This document shows positions 25,430-38,500 of a stretch of 51,871 nucleotides of DNA, piece by piece. Below the pieces are notes generated by a model. That model searched no databases. It was not told the DNA's origin and saw only the letters and a program-made list of their open reading frames with translations. A program made the position numbers and the translations under genes. This DNA comes from Theristus sp. LFF4_11 (taxonomy: Eukaryota > Nematoda > Chromadorea > Monhysterida > Xyalidae). The first letter of the stretch is position 1. Every line of letters begins with the position of its first letter. Location: assembly GCA_030248135.1 (NCBI GenBank), contig JASANC010004051.1, positions 1-51,871 on the forward strand, read 5' to 3'.

Positions 25430-26017
25430 GGGGGGGGGGGGGGTACAATTCCGGCCCGCTAATTCCGGCCTGAAGAATTCCGGCCCGCTCATTCCGGCCC
25501 GAAGAATTCCGGCCCGAAGAATTCCGGCCCGGAGAATTCCGGCCCGGAGAATTTTCGCCAGCACGAACAATATTAACCACACGAAGTGATTTTGGTAATG
25601 AAATAATAAAATAAAAATATCGATGTTCACATGTTACAGTGTATTTTCAATGATGTTCGTCCTGTTTGCTTTTTTGGAAAGTGAAACCTTTTGGAAAAAA
25701 GAAACTACAACTAAATTTTTAAATTTTTTTATCGTGAACAGGATTTGTGATCCTTTTACCTTATCAAAAAGGCTTGGCTTAGGATTAGGAACCTACAACC
25801 AGTCACTGCAAGCAAGTTCTAAACAAAAATAAAAAATCACTTTAAATTTATTTACCAAAAATCACTTCGTGTGGTTTAATATTGTTCTTGCTGGCGAAAA
25901 TTCTCCGGGCCGGAATTCTCCGGGCCGGAATTCTTCGGGCCGGAATTCTTCGGGCCGGAATGAGCGGGCCGGAATTCTACGGGCCGGAATTTCGCGGGCC
26001 GGAATAGTACACGAGCC
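25430..26017. mobile_element. Foldback-type element with tandem-repeat termini
   Basis: Two arms of a roughly 15-bp repeat (GAATTCCGGCCCG variants) lie in inverse orientation at 25443-25555 and 25900-26010. Each is followed inward by the same inverted CGCCAGCACGAACAATATTA…TTTTGGTAA segment. The middle (25598-25852) is unique and AT-rich. GTACCACAC occurs immediately outside both ends (25421-25429 and 26018-26026), a perfect 9-bp target duplication as produced by Foldback/MULE-type elements. No transposase is present. Confidence 0.85.
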
Positions 26018-26026
26018 GTACCACAC

Positions 26027-26516
26027 ACAACTGTGCGTATCATGTGGTTACTATGCAAATAGTTCAAAGCTAAAAACATTGATTGTCCATTAGAGCTAGT
26101 CAAATGAAATATTTTTTTGCTTTTTGGCGTTGGGGATGCAATATAAAATTCCGCAAAAAGCATGGAATTGAACGGCCAGTGCAATGAAAGTAAACGAATA
26201 AAACCGCAAAAGCAATCATGCAATTTCATCGATTTTCTCTTTCCAAAAAATAACAGCGCAATCGGGACCGACAATCAGCAGTGGGTTTTGTAAGCGCACA
26301 CTCTGTGTGATGTGCACTCATCGATGCAGCGGCTGTATTCACTGAAATTGATAACTTAGCAACAAACATAAATCGATAAAAATACAAAACAATACGTGCT
26401 TCATTGGGACATGTTGTCCGGACTCATTATTAGAGTGGTGAAGTCACGTTTTTTGAACCAATAGCTTCTAAATTACCCAATCAAAATTTTGGCGGCTTAA
26501 AACAGTTTGCTTCGAA
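26027..26516. other. Upstream region of TRPM
   Basis: No coding exon was recognised. It would hold the TRPM promoter and 5'UTR if 26517 is the true start. No TATA box or other element stands out. Confidence 0.4.
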
Positions 26517-29500
26517 ATGTCAAAAGCGCGCACACGAGCTCGGCGCGTCCAACAGAAGCGGGGCGCCAAAGCTTACAACATGGACAAACAGAATACAGAG
26601 GTTCAAGATCGATTTACTATTTTATTATCACTTAGGCGATTCCGTTTATTTTTGTTTTCTTTATTATCAGGCGATTCCGTTTATTTTTGTTTTCTTCACC
26701 AGTGCGTTTGTTCTACAGTTGTACAATGTTCCTCTCTTCAACTTTAGCCGATTTATCCAATTTTTGCAAATTTAATCAACCTGTGCCTTTCAATTTGCCA
26801 CAGTGCACCCTGAGTGAGTTCGTGGCGAGACACATTCAGGCACGCGAGTGTAACGTGTTCGTGCCGAGAGACAAGGACGGACAGATGTGCGGGTTAGTTC
26901 GCGGGGATGAAAACTGAAAATTAGTTGGGCTTTTTGGAAATTTTGAAAATTCTAACCAACCAAAACGATTACAGGTGTGGTCGGCCACGCAACTGGCACA
27001 AGCAACGCCACATTGACGTCAACCGAAACTTCTCGAGCAGGTCCCTATTTTTTGAACTTTGCAGTCTAACGAATAGGTCTGACATCTGACACACATCAAA
27101 AACTTGTCTAATTACCAAAATTAACAAAATATTTAACAAAACGTTTTCTGACATTCAGCTGAACAAACGTAACATTTCAGTTGGTCGTTCGAGGAGTGCA
27201 CGCAACCGATGGCGTGCAACGCGTTTGGTGAGGTGCAGTTCAGTGGGTTCGGTGTGTTCGGACGCAGCATCACCTACAGTCCGGTGAGGTTTCGCATTTC
27301 TTACGAAAACGTTACGTGCAAGTTGAGTTTTGTGCGTCGCTCGCTTTGTAAGCCATGCAACTCCACGTCAACAAAAATCCCAAAACGCGTGTCAATGTTC
27401 ATGCCACATGCCCATTGTGTGTACCATCGCCAAAGAGCGTGGTGGGTGATACAGATGTGTGCTTTTTGAACTGTGGTCATTTTCAATGATCCTAGTGAAG
27501 CGGGCACACTCAACGCGTTTGGGAAGGCTGCAGGCCCGCAGCAGTAGGACATTGTATAACAGTCGTAGTCACTGTTTTCTAAGCTTACAAAAACATCTCC
27601 GATGATTTGCGCGCACAAAACGCACCGTTGTGTTGCAGTATATCCGACTGGACGTCAGCACCGATCCGGAGCACATCTGGACGCTGATGCAGCGATTCTG
27701 GAAGGTTCGCCCGCCGAAAGTGGTCGTCTCGGTGACGGCCGGTGGGGCAGCGAACTTCACGCTGCCACGCAAACTGAAGCAAGCGTTCACGAATGCGCTC
27801 AATGGACTGGCGTCCACCACTGGTCTGTTCATAAAGTGCCGGTGGGAAGACCGCACACTTTTTCGTTTCGCCGAATATTGCAATAAGTGGTCACGAACGT
27901 GAAACAAACCACAAATCATGTTGGACAAAGCGAATGTGTGCCAACTTAACTAATCGATTTTTGCAACACAGTGGTATAGCGCCACAGCCCTTTCGCTCGT
28001 GTTTCACAAACATTTATATAATGGCACGTTTTTCAAAGAGGTAATGTTTCTAATTTTGCATAAAATGCGGCATGTGTGAGCAACTTTTTTAACGCGTTTT
28101 TTCTCGTTGCAGCCATAGCGCAGCGGTACCGCGTTCGCTTGGCAGGGCGGGGCCTTAATAGATCGGATCCCATCGTTGAAAAAAAAATCTTTAAAAATGT
28201 GATTGTTTTCGGTCATGCTTCGTACTTGTCACAAAGCTGCGTTCCTCTGACCTATTCCTGACTTCATAGATGAACGGAATAGCCGAGTAAACATGGCGTA
28301 TTTTTTAGGATTTTTGAAAACGGCCAAAATTCGGTGGTTTTCTGCAGAGAAACAGCTAAGAACGACTCATTATTTAAGTACACGTAAAAAATTGTCCTGT
28401 TTTTACTGTGAAAATGCAATTTTCCCTTTACGAAATGGACATTTTTCAATGAAGTACGACTTGCCCTGTCAAGGCCCGCACGTACGTCGACGTATGGTTC
28501 GCAAAATTCCGTTGTTTTCAAATCGTGGAAAAAACTCGTATTTTTACTGGTCAAAAAACGGTAATTTTACCGAAAAAAAACGAAAGCCAAAAAGTTGTAA
28601 AACCCACGTAGACTTAAGAGATACACGTACAGAAGAAACATGTTTGCTGTTGTCAGAGTGGAACTTCCGATTGTCAAACTTTTGTTTGATGAAAGAGAAG
28701 AAACACTCTGATTATAAACGACTGGTAAACTGGTGTTTTCTGTGCAGACACTTGGATCATCACAGGCGGCACGTCGGCTGGCGCGAAGCAGCTGGTGGGA
28801 GAGGCAATACAGGTCAGTTGGCCACTCGACAGAGATGTCATGTGTTTCCCGTTAAAAATAATTGACCCATTCTCAACAGGGACGTTCACATTTGTGTTTT
28901 TTTGTCTCGACCAACTTAATAATTAAGCTGTTTCCTGTTATTGTGCAACTGCGTCCAGGAATGTCGCTCCTCGTGTCACGACAATCCAATCGTAGCGCTC
29001 GGCTTGGCTTCCTGGGGCCACATCGACAACACGGCCGCATTGGAGTGCTCGCAAAATGTCAGTCAATGCAGCTGAGCAAACAAGCATAACTTTTCAAACC
29101 AATGAAAACCATTCATCGAAACAAGTTTTTGTCAGTTTCGCCAAACTTTCCGGCCACTCTGAATGGCGGCGAAATGCAACAATCCAATACATAGTTGTTT
29201 CATAAGATTGCACACAAAAATTTGATTTCATCGAAAACCTTCGACAATAGTCGTTCAAACAGTATTTATCCGGTTGTTTGTAGCAACAAAATCGACCTCA
29301 ATACGCGTAATATTTTGTTTCCGATGACTCCAGAACGTCGACGGCAACTTTCCGGCCAAGTACCGCCTGCGCGACTGTCAGATCGGCGTGGCCGGGCGTC
29401 CCCCGCAGCTCGACCACAACCACACGCACTTCCTGTTGGCCGACGACGGCTCCGTCGGTCAGTGGAACGTCGGCAACGACCTGCGAGGCAGCTTCCTCAA

Positions 29501-32500
29501 GCTCATCCGCAAGCGCTACACGATCTGCCAGCATCGGCGCGAGGAGCCGCATAATGAAGCCTGTGAGTCGTGCATACCAGACGAAGCAAAGTGTTTTTAC
29601 GGAAAATCCGAATTTAGATTTATTTTTTTACAATTGTTCACAAACAGACAATAATTTGTTTTGTGGAGATTGTCAACCTTTTCTGAATTTTGATCCCTGC
29701 CGCTTTCCCAGCGCTTATGCACGCTAAACATTCCCGTGGTCAATGTCATTTTCGGCATAATTTCATTCCACGGCATTGACCGAGTAAACATGACATCTTT
29801 TGCAGGGTGCGAGGAGCGCGCTAACCAAAAACCAAAGATTAAAATACGAAAGCAAAGGTTAAAGTTCCATAACCTCACCAGCACACCAACTGCAGGCATG
29901 TGCACGCCGGTGGTGTTGGTCGTGTGCTCCGGTGTTGCGAAGCTGGTGCACGCCGTCCTGAAGAGTCTCCGCAGTGGCACACCCTGTGTTGTGCTGCGCA
30001 CCTCCGGCCAGGCAACGGACGTCATTGCGGACGCTTATCGCATCACCGAGCCGAAACATCCGTAAACGTTTTTTAAGCTGTCGCGGTTTTCACGGGTTTC
30101 ATACACAGTGTGTTCATTGAAACCCGTCTCTTTTTTCGCAGAACACTGAGCTCCCGAAAAGTAGAATCTGCCGGATCGGAGTTGCCAGAAAACATATTTA
30201 CCCATAAATGCGGTGCCATTCGTTCTTCTTATTGTAATTCAATGTACCGTGCTCTGCGAAAAAACGTGACAGACGTGACGTGCCGTACATGCATACGTCT
30301 GTATGAACGGTAGCTGAATTCAGCTCGATGCGATGCTTAGAACGAACCTGACTCATACTCATAAAAAATTGTTATTTTTTAATTTAAAAGAACCGATTTT
30401 CTTCCAATCTTTGGGATAGAAAGTATGCATTCTGGGCTTTTTTCTTTACCACCCCTCCTTACGTAGAATATGTGCCAACTTAACTACGTAATCGATTTTT
30501 GCAATACAGTGGTTTAGCGCCACAGCCGTTTTGCTCGTGTTTCACAAACGTTTATATAATGGCACGTTTTTCAAAGAGGTAATGTTTCTAATTTTGCATA
30601 AAATGCGGCATGTGTGAGCAACTTATTTAACGCGTTTTTTCTCGTTGCAGCCATAGCGCAGCGGTACCGCGTTCGCTTGGCAGGGCGGGGGTCTTAATAG
30701 ATCGAATCCCATCGTTGAATAAAAAAACCTTTAAAAATTTGACTGTTTTTGGTCATGCTTCGTACTTGTCAGCAAGCTGCGTTCCTCTGACCTATTCCTG
30801 ACGTCATAGATGAACGGAATAGCCGAGTAAACATGGCGTATTTTTAGGATGCAATGAGCGCGCGGAATTTGAATGAAAGACAAAATAGTTTCAGAAAACC
30901 AACTGTGCATCAAATAAATTCGTGTCTTGGAGAGGTGGAGGGGTGGGGTTAGGCCCGGCCGACAGGGATCAGGGGTGCAGACTTAGCCAGGCAGTAATTG
31001 GGGATTTTTGAACACGGCCAAATTTCGGTTATTTTCTGAAGAGAAACAACTAAGAAGAACGACTCATTGTAAAAAAATTGTCCTGTTTTTACTGTTGAAA
31101 ATGCAATTTTCCCTCTATGAAATGGACAATTTTTTAATGAAATACGACTTTCCCTGTTAAGGCCCGTTTATACCTGACGTATGCAGACGTACGTCGACGT
31201 AGGCCAGGTATGAACGGTAGTATGCAATAACACGAGACAGCGAACTGTATTGTACTGTACCGATTTAACTGTGGGTTTTTAGCTATTTTAACGGTAGAAA
31301 GAGGTAAAACGGTTTTTGAAAACGGTACATACTTGAGGCTATAACAATAGTGACGTTTTCTCAGCATGCTCTCTGCGTCTCAAAATGCCGTTTTTTTAAT
31401 TTCAGAGAAGAAAAATGGCACAAGCCGAAGACACTTCGGCAGGACCTTGAAGCAGCCGTACTGAAAGAGAAGCTCTGTGTACCGCCAAATGATTCACGTC
31501 AGGATGTGGAGAATTGTGTTGATGCGCTCATTGAGTGCATCAAATATCGTCATTTGGTAAGAATTTCGTTGCAAAACAAACAAAAAACAACCTAAAAAAT
31601 GTAACTGTTGCGCAAAAGAACAAGATACGACTAAAATGCAACAGTGTGACAACTTTTCCCACAGTTATAAACTCAACAAATCAATTGCGTAACCAGTGGT
31701 TGGTTACACTGTTTACTCAACAAATTTGTTAAGTTTTAGGATTAAAAGCAACGTACAGCGTATAGGCAAACTTCGATTCGTTGCCAGCAAAGTAAAGTGC
31801 GATATTGTTGTTTTTTCAGATCACCATTTATGATCCAGAAGATTCGAGCGGCTGTGATTTGGATGAGACGATTCTCCGTGCGTTGCTGACACGTGAGTGC
31901 AAGACAACAAACCTTGCTGATGCATACAGTCGAACTCGAAATTATTTTACCTATCAGCTTATTGGATGGTGATCACGACGTGATGCATGCCTTGAGTTGC
32001 CATGGTAGGCCTTTTTGGCTGCGGTTTTGAGACGCGTTTTTTACAGTTTCGGTGCAGGCTTTCTGTGAAAGCATTGCCGTGTCACGTGATCACCAACCAA
32101 TCACCTTACAGTTTATGAATTAGAGCTCGATTGCGCAAAAATTTTGTTTTTTTCGGGTTTCCTCTCCAAGCAGCATTTTGTGTGTGGCAGAACTGCGATA
32201 GAAAAAATTTGCTTTCCAAAAAAAAACTATCCAGATCTTTTTTCAGCGTATCGAGTCGAGTCAACACGCAGCGAGAATATTTTGGCGCAGTTGAAGTTTC
32301 TGCTGCTCTGGAAGCGCTCGGACATTGCAAGAACCGACATCTTCTCCTCCGATCAGCGGTCGAACTCGAAAGAGGTTTGGTCACTCTGTTTGATGAATCT
32401 TTGTCGTTTGTAAAATCTGACGTCTTCTTTTATTTGAGAAACCCAAAAGCTACTAGACTCGGGTGATTTGTTGAATGGGAGCGAATGGACGTTTATTAGC

Positions 32501-35500
32501 GTCCCGTGATCCAAGGTCAACAAAGGGAAATGGGAAAGCCTCGAAGCCTTTGAAAATTCAACACAAACATTCAACCTTTTCACACAGCTCGCGAACGCGC
32601 TTAGCCTATCAATGGACCAGGCGCTGTTTGAGGCGCTTGTCACCGGCCAGGATGACTTCGTGCAGCTGTTCTTGGACAACGGTGTCGACTTGGCCGAGTT
32701 CTTGACGCCCGAACGGCTGCGGAAATTGTACAAATACTGCCTCGAAGACTATACGTCCACGAATCTGCATTTACATCGACATATACTCAGAAAGCTGGAG
32801 GTATTTTTTTCGAACTTGTGTCGGACCAAAATGACGTCATTTGTTTTGATAAAAATGCCGCTCAGTCACGCACAAAGGCTATCAGTTTGACTGACGCTTT
32901 TTTCTTCTCAAGCCACGTTTTTTATAGAGACCGATGCAACGTGTACGGTGCTATAAAACTAGTTGATATTACTAAATTGAGTGCATTGGTACATGTATCA
33001 TGAAAGTGTTACCACAATTTCCGTGTTAGTTTGTTTCGTCTTCAGTTTCAGTTTCGTTTTTATCATGTTCGTCCTAGTAGCAAACCGTGGCAACGTCGGT
33101 TTCATCATCGTCGTCACAAAACAGTTTGAGCCACACGGATTGCAAGACCAAACCCGGCATAACACCGGTCTCTTTCGTGTTGTCCAGTTGCACGACGACG
33201 TGTTCATCCTGGAGCACAACAACGAGATCGGCGACGTGGACCACCCGAAGAAGTACGGACTGTTGCCGTCGATGGGACGTGTGATCGCATTCTTACTTGG
33301 CAAAAAGATGCGCCCGCTCTACAGTGAACGCGACTTTGTCGTCAGTCAGACCGAATTTCTGAAACAAGGTCGGTGTGCGAGACAGCCTGTTTGTCGGACT
33401 GTTTTCGTCGAGATTATTGTTCTCGTTAGTAGAGAAAAATCGCTGAGTGGTGGAGAGATTGTTGAGTACTGAATGAAGACCCGAGAATACTTTCGCCACA
33501 TTTCCGTGTGTCTGTAAGCGTATATTTGAATCTGAGTAAATTTCAAAGTACATAGGCATAAAAAACTGTTGCGGCATTTCTGTGTCGCCAAAACGTTTCA
33601 CATAAAAAATCATTTTGTAAAAAACCGCAATCCAGTTGCAACCACCAGCACGGTCGTGCAAGGCTGGGCGGAAAACAAGGACAGTGGCTGGTCTACTTCA
33701 AAAAAGTCCAATTCCAACGATGAAAGTCGTACGGAGAGAGACGCATGGCAGGGGGACGGTCGCAGACGATCCGACCATCGCGTTTCGACCGAGGTCGATT
33801 ATCGATTGCAGAACGACACCGAACAATTGAAGTCGAACAGGTTCGCTGGAACGTTGTTGGTATAAACAGTGCATTTCTATGTTAGCCATCATATGCAATT
33901 AGCTGATTGCTTTGGTGCGCACGTGATGCATGCATTCGGTGCAGTCCTGAACTCCGCCTCCATAGCAATGCCCGAACGCGCAGCATGCAGCACGCACCAA
34001 CCAATCAGCTATAGTTGCTGATGACATTGAAATCAACTACACCGGCCAGGCCAGGCAACTTGATTCGAATGTTTTTGAAAAGGAATCAATTATACAAACC
34101 ATCAAAAAACGTTGCAGTTCTGTGACGGACACAAACGCCAGTGCAGACAGTCCAGCGGATGCAGAGTCCGACGGCAAATTAATCGAATCGCCCGAACGAG
34201 AATTGTTCCTGTGGGCGTTGATGTTCAACAAGCCGACCATTGCGAAACTGTTCTGGAATGTCGGCGAGGAGCCAATAGGTTCGCTCAAAGAGAACACCTC
34301 AACAAAATCGATCGATAAAATTGTCACCTGCGGTTGTTATTGGACGCCTGAGAAAGAATGCCATCTATCTTTTTGGTGGACATTTCGATGTCATATGCAA
34401 CTAGCTTATTAGTTGGTGCACACGTGATGCAGGACAGTAGTCTTCGCCTCCACAACAATGCCTGCACAGAAAGCATAATACATCACCTGTTCACCAACCA
34501 ATCAGCTAATTGCATTTGATATCGAACTAGTCGGTATCTCGTTTCGCAACATTTTCTGTTCTTTCGCGATTCCAGGCGGTGCAATCGCTGCTTACTTCCT
34601 GTTGCACTCGCTCGCAAAACACGCACAAGAACTGGAGGACATTGACACGAAAAACGAGCTTGATCAGCAAGCGAGGTATTCATCGTTCATGTATCTAGAA
34701 AAAGCACAACGAAAAGCAATCGATACAGTCGAATGTTTAAAATACACGCTCAAAAACTCCAAAAATCATGCCAAAAGTCATAAATCCATTTCGAAATGTC
34801 AAAATCCATTGCAATTTTTCATGACTGCAGAAAAAGCCAAGCGGAGTGCAGCACGCAAATTTTGGCATGGAATCCGCTTGGCATAGATTTGGGTTGGACT
34901 TTGGCACTTTTTTAGCGCGAACTGTTGTCTCACACTGTTGCAGGGAATACGAGCAACTGGCCATCGGTATCCTGTCCACGTGTTACACGTTGCACAAAGG
35001 CAACGCACGCAAGCTGCTGATTCGAACGCTTGAATGCTGGGACAAGAACACCGTGTTTTCACTGGCTGAAGCCGCGCATTCCATGGTGAATCACGTGGAT
35101 TGTATTCACTGTGACATCCCGTGACATAACAACAGGACATTCGTTTGTAGCGCTTCAGTTCAAGCGTTTTTTGTGTGAACTGCTACAGCATTGTTCACAT
35201 TGATCATTCAGGATCTCATGCAGCTGACGTGTTGCCAGAGTAAATTGAACCACGTTTGGTACGGCGACCTGGTCGACTATACGCCGTACTGGAAGGTCAG
35301 TGGGGGGCCGATTCTCCAATAACACAAACAGCATGGACGGTGCAAAAATGAATGAATTGCAACTAAAATAATAAAAAAAACCAAAGAACACTGTTGCATT
35401 AAGGGGCATTCATGAAGCAGCATTGCGGGAACGCGCAGCTACTGTATGTTTAAAAAAAGCACAGTACGCGTCATTGAATACTGCTGCATGAATGGATCTT

Positions 35501-38500
35501 CACAGATCTGCGTGTTGTGGCCGATCGCGTGGTGTTGCCCGTGTCTGCTGCACGTGCAGACGATCATCGAGTTCAAAGGTGGTGATCGTGACGACGACGA
35601 CGTTGAGGACGGCTCGGTGAGCGCGTCAACGCAGCAACCATCGAGCAACAGCAACTCGCATATTGCTCGTTTCTACAGTGCGCCGATCGCAAAGTTTTGC
35701 TCCGGACTGGTTGGTTGTGAACCAAATGTGTCAATAACGAAAAATTCAAAATGGACAACCTGGTTATGCGTTATTTGTTGCGTTCAATAAAACTGTTGAG
35801 TAAATCGGGGTCAACAGCATATTGAACCGTTTGTTAAGTGGATTGCGATTTAAGGCCCATTCATACTGACACATCTCGTCAGCTCTCGAGTTTAGCATGC
35901 TACCGCCCCTTAAGTTACATCAGCCTGCGTTGGTATGAACTGGCCTTTAGATTTTATATTATCTTTCATTTTGGTCCCGGTTCTCTCTGCCTTTGCACAC
36001 AGGGATAAGAAAAACGTTTCAAGAATCCGCGGGAATTCAAAATTGGGTTACGGTAGCTGACGAAAGACGTCGGATGACGTCATGCGTCTGGTTTGGTGTC
36101 CGGCTTTTCCCCAACGCGTGAAACTTTTGTGCACGCGGTCTTCCTGTAACGATATTACTAAACTATACAAAAGATGAAAAACCAGTTCGTACCACACCCA
36201 CAGATCTTCTACGTGATCATGCTGGTCGTGTTCACGTTCGTCGTGCTCAGCCGCTTGCGCCGCCTGCACTGGCGCCCCATCGTCGTCGACGGCGACGTGC
36301 ACGCCATCTGCGAACTGCTCGTCTTCTTCTTCATGTTCTCGAATTTCATCAATGATCTCGGCGTTCTAATGGTTAGCGGGAACGGAGAAAAACGTTGGGG
36401 TTTTTTTGGAGAAACATTAGCAGTAATCAATGACGCTGTTTAATTCTGCAAACTATCGAGCCCGCCGGTTGTCGCTGGCTTCCTCAGAGGGGGGGAGGTG
36501 GCGGATTGCAGAACCGCGAGTGTCAGTCCGCAGCCACGAAGCAACAGCAACAGAACTATGCCACGCCAAACAGCCCCTCAATTGGTTCACTGCAATCAAT
36601 ATACCGCTCCCCATTATCCAACGACTTGCGTGTGCAGAGCAGCACGCAGATGCGCCGCGGCCTCTCGCTGTGGGGCGTGCTCGCGGGCGCCGTCTACGCG
36701 CTGTACGCCGTCGCAGTCGTCCTCCGGACGCACGTGCTCCGTGAGGTGCCGTACTGGATCACGATTCGTCCGTGGGCGCAGTCCAGCGACGATCGGCTGG
36801 CGAAGCGCCTGTACGCGGTCGTGCTGTTGCTCAGCTTCATGAGTCTGATGCGGCTGTTTCAGGTGTCGAAGACGGTCGGCCCAAAGATCATCATGTTCCA
36901 GCGCATGGTGAGCTGGCCACGTTCAATCAAGAGTCAATTGAAAAATACTCAAATGCAGATCTGGTTTTTTTGATGACACGAAAAAAATGACTAAACAGTC
37001 GTCAACGCAACAACTTTCAGCCAGTTGGTTTTAAATCAACAATTTGTTTCCTTGACAACAACTGTCGGTTGCTCAGTAAACTGTTCAGATAAACCAGACG
37101 GTGCTGCAGGCAGCTGCATACTTATGGAGAAGTCACTTATAAAAATAAAAGTTTCTACGCAGAAGAACACCATGTTCATTTCAGCTGAAAGATCTGATGT
37201 TCTTCCTGTTCATCCAGCCACTGTTCATCATCAGTTTCGGCGTTGCAACGCAGGTAAGTCGTGTACCTTTGTTATTCAAAACGTCACAAAATGGGGCGCA
37301 AAATACACAAGTATCAAAATTACAAAAACATCACCAGCATTTCCAGGCGGTCTTGTATCCGCAGTTGGACAACTTCTCGCAATCGCTCAGTGAAGCGTTC
37401 AGCAACATTATTTACTATCCGTACTGGCAATTGTACGGTGAACTGTTTTTGGACATTAAAGAAGGTTGGTGGAACTGAAAACCGAAAAGGAACTAAAATA
37501 CTGTTGGTAAAAAGTTTGCAAAACGAGTGTTTTTTTTGTTCAGGCGCCACACCAGCCGAGCCGGAATGCAGTCGAAACGAGACGCTTTGGTCGGTGGACT
37601 CATCTGTCCGACCTTGTCCGGATGAAACGAAATTCGTGCCCATCGTCTCCGCCGTCTACATGCTGCTCAGTAACATCCTTCTGCTGAATCTACTGATCGC
37701 GATGTTCAGGTTTGGTCGAATGCTGAGAGAGCGAAAGCAAACCAACATTTTGTGCATTTTCTCGTTTGTGATGAGGTATTTGCAACAGTTTCTTGCAAGA
37801 TTACACGACAAAGCGTTTGTGCGTCCAGGCTAGGCAAGGCCGCGAATACAAGGAAACCTTCATACCATTAGGAATTAATTTGCAAAAAAAAGTTTTTCAG
37901 TCACTCATTCCAACAAGTGCAAGTGCAGTCGGAGAAGGTCTGGTCGTTCCATCGGTATTACCTGATTCACCAGTTTTACTATATGCCCGCGTTCAGTGTT
38001 TGGGGCATCGTCAAGCAGATCGCGCGCAAATGCAGCACGCACGGCAAAACTCGCAAATCAGATGCTTTTCGTGAGTGATTGCGGGTCGAGTGCGGGTCCA
38101 CAAGGGTGCTCTGAAATGTAGGTGCTCTCATTGGGTTTGGTGCTCCAAAATGTGGGTGCTGTCATTGTGTTTGGCGCTCCAAAATGTGGGTGCTGTCATT
38201 GTGTTTGGTGCTCTGAAATGTGGGTGCTCTTTTTGGTGTGTTCAAAAATGGGTGCTCTACATGGCTCTACATGGATCTATGTACATGGGTGAAACCACAA
38301 TGGTACTTATGTTTTTGGTCAAATCTGTACTGTTCTGGTTTGCTGAAGACCCAGAAACCCAGATTTGCGTTTGCAAAATAGATTCACTTTTTCAGAAGTG
38401 CATTTATCGGTGGAGGAGCGTACCAACTTGACGCATCTTGTGAAAAAGGCCAGAGAAAAATACTTTGCCAACCAGCGTTTGCAATCAATGCAGTCAACAA

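Noticed and set aside
25443..26010. CRISPR-like or rRNA spacer repeat
   Set aside because: The 15-bp units occur as two inverted arms bounded by a 9-bp target duplication, so a foldback transposon explains them.
28110..28185. Functional tRNA gene
   Set aside because: A and B boxes are present but no acceptor stem or cloverleaf closes, a near-identical copy exists at 30650, and an A-rich tail follows. It is a SINE head.
30062..30064. Apparent in-frame stop after the TRPM N-terminal region
   Set aside because: The TAA overlaps a GTAAAC donor at 30062. Splicing to 31406 restores frame and a conserved continuation, so the gene is not broken here.
37914..38074. TRPM exon 26 read in a second open frame
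   Set aside because: Only the frame joined by the AG|T junction from exon 25 gives the conserved TRP-helix segment.
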